Below, piece by piece: positions 1 to 7,200 of a DNA stretch of 7,657 nucleotides. A program made the position numbers and the translations under genes. Source of the DNA: Sedimenticola sp. (lineage in GTDB: Bacteria; Pseudomonadota; Gammaproteobacteria; Chromatiales; Chromatiaceae); assembly GCA_027041035.1 (NCBI GenBank), contig JALULB010000178.1, positions 1 through 7,657 of the forward strand. The letters are read 5' to 3'. Position 1 is the stretch's first letter. Each line of letters opens with the position of its first letter. The notes below the pieces were generated by a model. That model ran no database searches, was not told the DNA's origin, and saw only the letters and a list, made by a program, of their open reading frames with translations.

Positions 1-7
1 TAGCGAG

Positions 8-104
8 GGAAAGCCATTTTGAGTCCGTTTTTTCGTTCACTTGAGGCGAATAGTCATTCTATTTAACGAAAGTGAACGGGAAAACGGGCCAAAAGGGCTT
101 TTCC
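8..104. repeat. Large imperfect palindrome (two 35-nt arms, 27-nt centre) upstream of the NRAMP gene
   Basis: Positions 8-42 and 70-104 are inverted copies of each other. The perfect core is CGTTCACTT (34-42) against AAGTGAACG (70-78). Outward, the match continues through the T/A runs and CCG/CGG to GGAAA-GCC (8-15) against GGCTTTTCC (96-104). Aligned over 36 columns I count 30 identities, 4 mismatches and 2 single-base gaps. The 27-nt centre holds its own small dyad, AATAG (49-53) and CTATT (59-63). Three of the four mismatches (24/88, 32/80, 33/79) become U-G pairs in a rightward transcript, so the RNA could form one long stem. It could be a MITE-like or other small palindromic element, a structured 5' leader, or the end of an upstream gene's transcript; the sequence alone does not decide. 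The dyad is certain, its role is not. Confidence 0.8.
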
Positions 105-220
105 GCAGTAGATCAGCGTTAAACCCGACAGACTCCTAGTGATTATCTGATAGGGCGTTTCAGCAGAATGGGTGCGCCCGCGACCAGTTGTTCTTGGGCG
201 GGCCATGAGGATGCAAGGAC
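105..220 (+). promoter_or_regulatory. Leader of the NRAMP gene with GC-rich, mutually exclusive stems
   Basis: No gene is visible here. GCCCGC (176-181) can pair with GCGGGC (198-203) just before the likely ribosome binding site GAGG (207-210). The overlapping CGCCC (175-179) could instead pair with GGGCG (153-157). A further GGG (170-172) could pair with CCC (177-179). Such competing stems are compatible with translational or transcriptional control, but short GC stems arise easily by chance in this composition. I see no convincing -35/-10 pair and no match I recognise to a known riboswitch class. Confidence 0.3.
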
Positions 221-1477
221 ATGAAAGTCGGCCTTAAAGCCCAGATTCGTGCCGATGTCGCCAGAAATCGACGCAATATCAAGGGGCTGGGGCCAGGTTT
301 GATCACGGGCGGCGCGGGCGACGATCCAGCCGGCATCGTTACCTATACCGTGGTTGGCGCCACGACGGGCTTTACCCAGTTGTGGCTGCTGTTGCTGGCG
401 ACGCCAATGATGATCGCGATACAGAATTCGGTCGCGCGCATCGCCATCGTTACCGGCAAGAGCCTGCCGGAGATCACGACGGCCTTCTATTCGAAAAAGC
501 TGACCGTATGCATGGTGATGCTGTTGGCGATCGCCAATATCCTCACCATTGGCGCCGATCTCAATGCGATAGCCGCCATCCTGCATATCGTAACCGGCTA
601 CCGGTCGGTCTACTTTCTGATTCCGGTCACCGCGTTGATCGGCTACCTGATCACCTTCGGTAAATACAAGACTGTCAAGAAGGTGATGATCGGACTGACG
701 GCGATGCTCATCGTCTATCTGGTGTCAGCGGTCATGGCCAGGCCCGGGATATACGCGGTATTGCGTCATAGCCTGATCCCGCATATCGAATGGCAGTCGG
801 CATGGGTTATCGCGGCGCTCGGGATGCTCGGAACGACGATCTCGCCCTATCTGCTGTTCTGGCAGGCGGCCGAGGAGAAAGAGGAAAAGAAGTCAGTGGT
901 TCAGGCCGACGAGGTAGGCTTCGATACCCTGGTCGGCATGCTTTATTCTAATCTGCTGGCCTACTGCATGATCATTACCGGCGCGGTGATGCTGCATGGC
1001 ACGCAGGCCGATATTCAGGATGTTTCCACGCTGGCCGAGGCATTGAGACCGGCGGCCGGTGACCATGCCTTCATCTTGTTCGCGCTGGGCATCATCGTCT
1101 CGGGCTTTCTGGCGATTCCGGTGCTCGCCGGCTCCACGGCCTACGCGGTGGCCGATACTTTCGGCTGGCGCGAGGGCATGGACTACAAGGTCAGCGATGC
1201 CAAGGGATTCTATGTGGTCTTTGTCGGCGCGTTGATCGTGGGTGACCTGATTGATATGTCGCCACATCTCTCCGTCGTCGATGCGCTGTATTATTCCCAA
1301 GTGTTCAACGGCTTGCTGATTCCCCTGTTGATCAGTATCGCGTTGATGATCTCTACCAACAGCAACATCATGGGCGACTACACCGGCACGCGGTTCGAGA
1401 AAATCTTCTCCATGCTTGCATTGGCGATCACGCTGTCGCTCTCCGTGGTGATGGTCTGGCAATGGGCGGCGCGCTGA
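221..1477 (+). CDS. NRAMP-related (SLC11 family) divalent metal ion transporter
   Basis: A 418-residue inner-membrane protein with about eleven hydrophobic segments, the usual size for bacterial NRAMP proteins, which import divalent metals (Mn2+, Fe2+ or, in related clades, others) with protons. The N-terminal GPGLITGGAGDDPAGI (residues 24-39) aligns with the TM1 metal-site region, with DP at 35-36. GTTISPYLLFW (204-214) aligns with the TM6 region that normally reads VMPH. Both motifs depart from the canonical DPGN and MPH: the Asn is replaced by Gly38, the Met by Ser208 and the His by Tyr210. The metal therefore cannot be assumed to be Mn2+. The start at 221 is the only in-frame option, since a stop lies at 206-208. 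GAGG at 207-210 gives a 10-base spacing; AAGGA at 215-219 is too close to be ideal. The stop is four bases before the next, broken antiporter gene, suggesting a former two-gene ion-transport operon. The family is secure, the substrate is not. Confidence 0.9.
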   Translation: MKVGLKAQIRADVARNRRNIKGLGPGLITGGAGDDPAGIVTYTVVGATTGFTQLWLLLLATPMMIAIQNSVARIAIVTGKSLPEITTAFYSKKLTVCMVMLLAIANILTIGADLNAIAAILHIVTGYRSVYFLIPVTALIGYLITFGKYKTVKKVMIGLTAMLIVYLVSAVMARPGIYAVLRHSLIPHIEWQSAWVIAALGMLGTTISPYLLFWQAAEEKEEKKSVVQADEVGFDTLVGMLYSNLLAYCMIITGAVMLHGTQADIQDVSTLAEALRPAAGDHAFILFALGIIVSGFLAIPVLAGSTAYAVADTFGWREGMDYKVSDAKGFYVVFVGALIVGDLIDMSPHLSVVDALYYSQVFNGLLIPLLISIALMISTNSNIMGDYTGTRFEKIFSMLALAITLSLSVVMVWQWAAR

Positions 1478-1481
1478 CATC

Positions 1482-2291
1482 ATGAACTACGAATCGGTCG
1501 TATTGATCCTGTTTGTTATCGCTTCCGTGGTCTCGGTCGCGGCGTATCAATCTGCCGTATACGATCGCCTTGATGGCGGTTGGATTGGTGTTGGGCGCGA
1601 TGCATCTGCTCGATCCGCCGCATCTGACCCAAGCGCTACTGTATGCGATTTTTCTGCCACCACTGGTCTTCGAAGCGGCAATCCATCTGAAGTTCGATGA
1701 CCTGAGAAGAGACCTGTGGCCCATCCTGATGCTGGTGGTACCCGGTGCGCTACTGTCGACGCTCGTCACCGCCGCCGTGATGATCCTGATCAGTACTGAC
1801 TTCACCCGAATCGTGACGATAACCTGGCCGCTCGGTATCCTGTTCGGCGCAGCGGTGGCCGCCACCGATCCGGTTGCGGTGGTTGCTATCTTCAAGCAGC
1901 TTGGCGCGCCAAGAAGGCACCGCTTGCTCATTGAAAGCGAGAGTCTGCTCAACGATGGTACGTCGATCGTCGTCTTCATCATCATTGCGCTGTAATTCAT
2001 TCAGGGACATCTGGATTCACCACAGAGCGCGGTGGTCGACTTTTTTCGCATCGTCGGCCTGGGCGTGCTGGTGGGAGTCCTGTCGGTCTGCTTACCGTAT
2101 CGGTAATGCGGCATATCGACGATGCGATGATTACCATTACGCTGACGACAGTCGCCGCCTATGGTTCCTTTCTGATCGCCGACAAGCTCGGGGTTTCCGG
2201 TGTCATGAGTACGGCCGCGGCAGGCCTGATCTGTGGCGAGAAGGGATTCTCCGGGAACCTTTTCCCATCGATTCGCCTTTCCACGGGCTAG
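1482..2291 (+). pseudogene. Decayed CPA1-family Na+/H+ antiporter (NhaP-like) gene
   Basis: Pieces of a cation/proton antiporter appear in order but in different frames. The start, MNYESVVLILFVIASVVSVA, is in the frame of 1482. An apparent extra G near 1542 shifts to the next frame, which reads RINLPYTIALMAVGLVLGA and continues through the core AATDPVAVVAIFKQLGAP and the ion-site segment ESLLNDGTSIVVF. A TAA at 1993-1995 interrupts it, and antiporter-like sequence continues in the same frame (FFRIVGLGVLVGVLSVCLPYR) to about 2103. There one missing base (CGG-TAA for CGG-GTA) returns to the first frame with VMRHIDDAMITITLTTVAAY and on to DKLGVSGVMSTAAAGL. A TAG at 2289-2291 ends it; a few family-like residues (EAAD) follow before the similarity fades. 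About 270 residues remain where the family has 400-550, so the later membrane segments and cytoplasmic tail are missing. When intact it would have exchanged Na+ or K+ for H+ across the inner membrane. Sequencing errors could explain single indels but not all the lesions together. Confidence 0.88.
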
Positions 2292-2415
2292 GAGGCTGCC
2301 GATGTTAGGGAAGGGAATCGAAGCGAGTTTTTTTGCCTCAAAAAAAAATCACTCTCTAGTACTGCGGTAAATGACCCATGAATCCAACGGGCTGGGGCGC
2401 TACAACACTACGTGA
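2292..2415. other. Gene-free scar between antiporter remnant and methyltransferase, with an A/T dyad
   Basis: I see no gene here on either strand. A run of seven T (2328-2334), the spacer GCCTC and nine A (2340-2348) form an A/T-only inverted repeat. It lacks the GC-rich stem of a standard intrinsic terminator in either direction. Because it lies between the ends of a rightward gene remnant and a leftward gene, it could be a weak bidirectional terminator or simply a slippage-prone junction left where the antiporter gene lost its 3' half. Confidence 0.45.
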
Positions 2416-3015
2416 TCAGGTCTTTAGGAATACGGCTCCGTAGTGGTAGGGGCCGACATCAACGATTTTTTCCAGCTCGAATCCGGCGGGCTCCACTACC
2501 TGCTGTACATCTTCAGGATTCATGCGCAGTTTGGTATCGGGTCCGCGAGGTTGATCCAGCACCGGGGTTTCCTCTCGTGGTCGCCGGTACCAGTTGATGA
2601 TGGCGAAACGCCCACCGGGTTTGAGTGCCTGGTGCACTGCTCGGGAGAGTCCGGTCTTGTCTGGTACGCCATGAAAGGTATTGGCGATGAAAACCAAGTC
2701 CACCGGTGCATCGATCCGATTGGGTAATTCGTGGGCATCACCCAGAATAGCGTGAAAATTCGGGTTGTCCCGGCAACCCTGTTCGGCCTGGCTCAGTAGG
2801 CCCCCGTCCAGATCCATCGCCCAAGCCTTGCCGGGGTGTACCAGCTCGCACAGGGGTTTGGTGAAATGGCCATCACCGCAGCACAGATCCACGACCTGCA
2901 TGTCGGGTTTGATGCCAACATCGCGAAGTACCGCCTCGGGATTCGGCCAGAGTGCATGCCACCAGTCCTTGTCCGGCATAAGGGTGGCGGGAAAGCGTGC
3001 ATCATTATTCATCAT
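2416..3015 (-). CDS. Class I SAM-dependent methyltransferase, substrate unknown
   Basis: A 199-residue soluble, cytoplasmic protein with a Rossmann-like methyltransferase fold. Counting from the ATG at 3015, the SAM-binding motif I is VVDLCCGDGHF (41-51), the acidic end of strand 2 is AMDLD (66-70), GDAHELP is at 92-98, strand 4 is VDLVFIANTFHGVPDK (105-120) and the post-motif segment is LKPGGRFAIINWY (131-143). These are features of the Methyltransf_11/UbiE-like group. The N-terminus, DWWHALWPNPEAVLRDVGI, is a tryptophan-rich lead-in I associate with a subfamily of unknown substrate. The frame stays open 19 codons further up, but AGGAG lies 5 bases before the first of two tandem ATG codons (3015 and 3012), and the likely promoter places the transcript start near 3071, below the upstream ATG at 3072. 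It is divergent from the GST gene and shares its control region. No specific reaction can be assigned. Confidence 0.87.
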   Translation of the reverse strand: MMNNDARFPATLMPDKDWWHALWPNPEAVLRDVGIKPDMQVVDLCCGDGHFTKPLCELVHPGKAWAMDLDGGLLSQAEQGCRDNPNFHAILGDAHELPNRIDAPVDLVFIANTFHGVPDKTGLSRAVHQALKPGGRFAIINWYRRPREETPVLDQPRGPDTKLRMNPEDVQQVVEPAGFELEKIVDVGPYHYGAVFLKT

Positions 3016-3068
3016 CGGGACTCCTGATTGACATCTCTTCGGGGATCGGTAAATATATGAGTTAAACC

Positions 3069-3092
3069 ACATATGAGAGAGTACGCATATGT
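3069..3092. promoter_or_regulatory. Inverted repeat ACATATG-N10-CATATGT, candidate ArsR-type operator
   Basis: The two 7-base arms (3069-3075 and 3086-3092) are perfect inverse complements, and a 12+12 dyad over the whole site matches at 8 of 12 positions. ArsR/SmtB repressors commonly bind imperfect A/T-rich 12-2-12 dyads, often with ATATG-like half sites, overlapping promoter elements. Such a regulator is encoded 0.9 kb away. The site lies between the divergent methyltransferase and GST genes, so one bound dimer could control both. For the rightward GST gene, GATATT at 3094-3099 is a possible -10, but no convincing -35 is seen. Confidence 0.5.
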
Positions 3093-3106
3093 AGATATTT
3101 CGTCAA
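3078..3106 (-). promoter_or_regulatory. Sigma70-type promoter for the methyltransferase gene
   Basis: Read leftward, TTGACG (3106-3101) is followed by a 17-base spacer and TACTCT (3083-3078), a near-consensus -35 with a fair -10. It predicts a start near 3071 and a leader of about 56 bases before the methyltransferase ATG, with AGGAG in place. The dyad at 3069-3092 overlaps the spacer and the -10, where a bound repressor would block polymerase. Confidence 0.55.
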
Positions 3107-3130
3107 CCACCTTTCCGACGGTGAAGTTTT

Positions 3131-3793
3131 ATGAGTCGATTACAGTTCTACGGCAATGATGTCTGCCCGTTTGCCTATCGTGTCCGTTTGGCGCTGGCCG
3201 AAAAGGCCATTGAGCATGAGTCGCACACCGTTGATCTGCTGAATATTCCCGCCTGGTACTATGCGATCTCCCCCAGCGGTAAGGTTCCGTTAGTGAAGCA
3301 GGGTGGCGAGGTGGTCTGGGAGAGTACGGTGATCAATGAATTCCTGGAAGATGCCTACCCAGAGATTCCCTTACTGCCGAAGGACCCGGTTGCTCGGGCG
3401 CGCGCACGCATCTGGATCGAGTTTTGTAATACCGTGTTTCAGCCCAATTATTGCGGCCTGGTATTCGAACTCGACGAGAATAAACAGGGAGGTATCCGCG
3501 GCGTGTTGCAAGACAGCCTTAAAAGCCTGGATGAGGGTTTGGCCAAATCGGCCCCGGGGCCTTACTGGCTGGGCGAGCAAATCAGCTTGGTCGATCTTGC
3601 CTACTATCCGTTCTTCGAACACGCGCCCGTTCTGTCGTACTATCGCGGCTTCGATATACAGACCAAATATTCTCATTTGCATCATTGGCTTGCCGCAATG
3701 CGGGAACGCCCCTCGGTCAGGGACAATCAGCGCGAGGCAGAATTCTATATCGAGGCCTACAAGCCCTATGTCGATGGAACGGCAAGCAAGTAG
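3131..3793 (+). CDS. Glutathione S-transferase-like protein with Cys active site (omega/lambda-like)
   Basis: A 220-residue cytoplasmic protein with the two-domain GST layout. The N-terminal thioredoxin-fold domain (about 1-80) has NDVCPFAYRVRLALAEKAI at 9-27, putting Cys12 where omega and lambda GSTs have their catalytic cysteine. SGKVPLV (49-55) carries the cis-proline Pro53, and ES at 64-65 is the usual contact for the gamma-glutamyl group of glutathione. The helical C-terminal domain includes YWLGEQISLVDLAYYPFF (145-162), with the family's N-capping S/T-x-x-D box as SLVD at 152-155. A Cys-type GST more often performs thiol transfer, dehydroascorbate reduction or glutathionyl removal than classic conjugation, but the substrate here is unknown. 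The start at 3131 has only a weak upstream purine stretch (GTGAAG). The gene diverges from the methyltransferase and precedes the ArsR-type regulator, which suggests inducible expression. Confidence 0.9.
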   Translation: MSRLQFYGNDVCPFAYRVRLALAEKAIEHESHTVDLLNIPAWYYAISPSGKVPLVKQGGEVVWESTVINEFLEDAYPEIPLLPKDPVARARARIWIEFCNTVFQPNYCGLVFELDENKQGGIRGVLQDSLKSLDEGLAKSAPGPYWLGEQISLVDLAYYPFFEHAPVLSYYRGFDIQTKYSHLHHWLAAMRERPSVRDNQREAEFYIEAYKPYVDGTASK

Positions 3794-3944
3794 GTACTAC
3801 GCGCAGCCGAATCCCAAAAGGATTGCGTCTCTCATACGCCCGATGCCTGCTGTCGCTGAGAGGCGGTGCCACCTTATCGCAATTATGCGATCGTCCTTGC
3901 TCGGCACGATTGACAAGCGTACGACAATTCATGACCATCCTTGC
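3794..3944 (+). promoter_or_regulatory. Intergenic region before the ArsR-type gene, with a perfect dyad
   Basis: This 151-base gap holds ATCGCA (3876-3881), ATTA, then TGCGAT (3886-3891), a perfect 6-base dyad. A consensus -35 hexamer TTGACA sits at 3910-3915, but no good -10 lies at the right distance before the gene start at 3945. The dyad may be an autoregulatory operator or a small hairpin. Its half sites do not resemble those of the divergent-region dyad. Confidence 0.3.
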
Positions 3945-4268
3945 ATGAGTATTCACAAATATGACTGCGGGTCTGTCACCGATCTGAGTGGGCTTTTCAA
4001 ACTGCTGGCGGAGCCGAATCGACTCAAGATCCTGTGCAGCCTGGGGCTGGAGTGCCGTCCTGTTTCCGATGTCATCGAAGCGACGGGCTTGAGCCAGACG
4101 AATGTGTCTTTCCATTTGCGCGCCTTGCGCGAAGCCGGCCTGGTCCGTCCAGAACGCCGGGGGCCATTTATCTACTATTGCCTGCCGGACCCGGAGTTGC
4201 TCCAGCTGCTGGACAATTTTCGGTGTTGGATGGATAAGCGTTTCGAGCAGGAGTGGCCACCGGTGTGA
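3945..4268 (+). CDS. ArsR/SmtB-family winged-helix transcriptional repressor
   Basis: A 107-residue protein, the standard length for single-domain ArsR/SmtB dimeric repressors, which leave their operators when they bind a metal or another ligand or are oxidised. GLFKLLAEPNRLKILCSL (16-33) is the typical first helical segment. The DNA-binding helices are SDVIEATGLSQTNVSFHLRALREAGL (41-66, in two parts: the supporting helix and the recognition helix beginning at SQTNVS). The wing is RPERRGPFIYYCL (68-80). The classic ELCVCDL metal box of ArsR is not present: only Cys37 (in LEC-RPVSD) falls near it. Other cysteines are at 8, 31, 79 and 94, so metal, thiol or redox sensing are all possible. The start at 3945 lacks a clear Shine-Dalgarno. 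The frame is open far upstream, but only as a shadow of the GST gene. It likely regulates the methyltransferase/GST region; its end faces the efflux permease gene 29 bases away with no visible terminator between. Confidence 0.88.
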   Translation: MSIHKYDCGSVTDLSGLFKLLAEPNRLKILCSLGLECRPVSDVIEATGLSQTNVSFHLRALREAGLVRPERRGPFIYYCLPDPELLQLLDNFRCWMDKRFEQEWPPV

Positions 4269-4297
4269 CATATCCATCGCTGAACATCGGCGGCGAC

Positions 4298-7200
4298 TCA
4301 ATCCTTGTCGAAGGCGTAAGCAAACATCGGTACGTAGATCAGGGTCAGCAGGGTGCCGACGATCAGGCCGCCGACGGCGACATCGGCGAGTGGTGACAGG
4401 CGTTCGAGGCCGACGGCCTGCTCCAGCGCGATCGGGATCATGCCGGCGATGGTGCCGAAGGCGGTCATCATCACCGGGCGGAAGCGTACGCGCACACTTT
4501 CCAACGCGCTGGCGAAAGGTGATTCGCGGAGACGGAAGTCCTGATAGAAATCCACCAGCAGTACCGCGTTCTTGATGATGATGCCGAACAGCAGCAGGAT
4601 GCCGATCAGGCTGGGCATGCAGCTGGGCTTGTCGAACAGCAGCATGCCCCAAGACGCGCCGATCATCGACAATGGCAGCACGACGATCATGATCAGGCCG
4701 AGCTTCACCGAGCGGTAGATCACGATCAGTGTCAGCGTCAGGATGATGATGCCGGTGCCGATGGCCTTGATCATGCGCTTGAAGCTGTCGTCCAGCGACA
4801 CGATGTCGCCTTCCTGGGTCACGACATAGCCATCGGTATCGACCTTTTTCAATGCCGCGATCGCGTCGTCGGTAAGATGGGTGACCGGGCGGGTGGAGCG
4901 GTAGCCACTGACATCGATGCTATACAGCATCTGATCGCGCTCGATCTTGGCCTGGGTAAGGTCGCGGCTGATCCTGGCCACGTCGGCAAGGGGCAGCTCG
5001 TCGCCGTTCGGCGCCTGGATGAGCATGGCGCGCAGCGCATGGATGTCCTCGCCGAAGTGACCCTTCAGATAGAGTCGCACGTATTGGGTGCTCATCGACG
5101 ACAGGTTGCCGCTGAGCGCCAGCACCTGCCCGCGGATGGGTATCTGCTGGGCGATCGCGGCCGGCGTCAGGCCGTGGCTGAGTGCCTTGTTGGTATCGAT
5201 GTCGAGCTTGATCTCACTGAAGCCGCTGTCCCAGCCGAGTGAAACGCTGGTCAGGCCACGAATCGGTCGCAGTGCCTCGGCGACCTTGCGCGCGACCTCC
5301 GGGAGGTTTTCGAAATCACCGGATTTGATGCGCACATCCAGCGGCGCCTTCCTCGAGCTGATCGCGGTGGCGCCAAAATCGAACACGTCCGCGCTCTTCA
5401 GACCCGGCAGCTTGTGTAGCTGGTCGCGGATCTCGTCTTCGATGCGCCACAGGGATTTGTCACGTTCGAAGCGGTTTACGCAGTTCACCGTGATGGTCGC
5501 CTCGCTCGGCAGATTGCCACTGCCGAGTGACAGGACCCCGGCCTCGGAACCGAACGCCACCGAACTCATCCTGACCTCCGGCTGTCGATGCAGCCATTCG
5601 AGAAAGGGACGCAGGCGTGCCTCGGCGTCCTCGACGCGGTCGTTGGCGCTGAACACCACGCGCGCCTTGATGATACCGGTGTCCATCGGCGGCATGGTGT
5701 CCTTGCCGATCAGCGGCATGATGTTCTTCACGCTGACCGCGAGCAGGGCGACGACGCCCAGCGTCAACAACAGCTTGCGCCACATCGAGAAGCGGCCGTT
5801 GGTGAATTTCAGGATGCCGAGATACGGCGAGATCAGCCTGCCGATGGTGGCTTGGTAGAGCTTCTCGAAACCGCGTTCGATAGGGTATTTTCCAGTACCG
5901 TTGCGGTAGAGATAGACCGACAGCTTCGGGATGAAGGTGATCGACAGAAACCAGGATACCAGCAGCGCGATGATCAGCGTCGAGATCAGGGGGCGGAAGA
6001 TGTGCTGCGGGAAATCGCCGACGAACATCAGCGGGAACATGATGACGATGGTCGCGATGGTGCCGGCGAAGATGGGCGAGAGCACCTCGCGGGTGCCTTC
6101 CTCGATCGCGGTATGCAGGTCTTCGTGTAATTCGCCGAGATGGCGCTCGATGTTCTCCAGCACCACGACGGCGTCGTCGACGAGCATGCCGAGCGCCAGG
6201 ATGATCGCGGTATAGACGACGATGTTCAGCTCGCCGCCCATCAGGTAGATGACCGCCATCGTGCCGAAGAATACCAGCGGGATCGACAGCCCGGCGGCGA
6301 TGATCGCGCGGAAGTTGCCGAGAAAGAACAACAGCACGATCAAGGTATAGATGATCGCGTCGCGCAGCGCCTCCAGCATGTTGGCGTTGGCGGTTTCGAT
6401 CAGATCGCGCTGCGTGTCGCTGATCTGGAAATCGATGCGCGGGTAGCGGGCGCGCAGGGTTTCCAGCTCGGCGCGCGCGGCCTTGCTGACATCCAGCACG
6501 CTGCCGCCCGGCGCGCGCTGTATGGCCAGGGCGATGCCCTCGTGGCCGTTGCCCATGTAGCCGCTGAAACGCTTTTTATAGCCCCATTCCACGTCGGCGA
6601 TGTCGCCAAGGCGCACATTCGACGCGACCATCGTCTGGCGCAGGGCCGCGACATCGGCATGGTCGCCATAGTAGGTCAGCGTATAGAAGCCATCCTCGCC
6701 CTTCAGGAAGCCCAGCGGCATATCCTTGTTGGTCGCGCCGATGACCTGCGCGACCTTGTTGAAGTCGAGTCCGTACTTCTTCGCCTTCAGGGGGTCGAGC
6801 AGGATGTTGATCGAACTCTGGTAGCCGCCGAATACCTCGACGTTGCCGATCGCCGTCTTGCTCAACAGGTAAGGCTTGATGAAGCTGTCGGCGACCTTGC
6901 GCAGATCGGGCAGTCTCATGGCGTCGCCCTTCGGCGTCATCGTGATGACCTCGACGGGCAAGGTAAAGGCGCCGGCGGTGTAGATCGCCGGATTGGCATT
7001 GGCCGGCAGTTTCGCGCGCGCGATCGACAGCGCGTTGTTGACATCCACCGCGGCGGCATCCAGGCCTTTTTCGTATTCGAACTCGGCCTTTACGATGGAG
7101 AAATTGGCCACGTTCACCGAACTGACCTCGCGGATCAGGCCGAGGCGCGAGACCTCTTCCTCGATCGGTTTGGAGACGGTGGCCGCGGCCACCTTCGCGG

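Noticed and set aside
118..124. GTTAAAC after a palindrome, resembling the GTTRRRY box of an integron attC site
   Set aside because: The matching RYYYAAC box and the short inner L boxes are not seen at the other end of the palindrome, and no integrase or cassette array is present. A 7-base match is expected by chance.
1513..1995. The 160-codon antiporter-like frame as a stand-alone small protein gene
   Set aside because: It starts with a TTG inside the out-of-frame N-terminal part, and its family similarity continues past its stop and into other frames. It is a fragment of the pseudogene.
3016..3072. Earlier methyltransferase start at 3072 adding 19 residues
   Set aside because: It lies upstream of the predicted transcript start and has no ribosome binding site, whereas AGGAG precedes the ATG pair at 3015/3012.
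3336..3944. Upstream extension of the repressor frame to give a 310-residue protein
   Set aside because: The extra part is the out-of-frame reading of the GST gene. The 107-residue product is the normal ArsR-family length.
3717..4652. A 311-codon leftward open frame across the GST end, the repressor gene and the permease end
   Set aside because: It is arginine- and proline-rich, crosses three convincing genes and shows no recognisable domain. It is an antisense shadow of GC-rich coding DNA.
5088..6130. Long rightward open frames opposite the RND permease gene
   Set aside because: The permease frame matches its family from end to end. The opposite frames have low-complexity, charged compositions without domains or ribosome binding sites.
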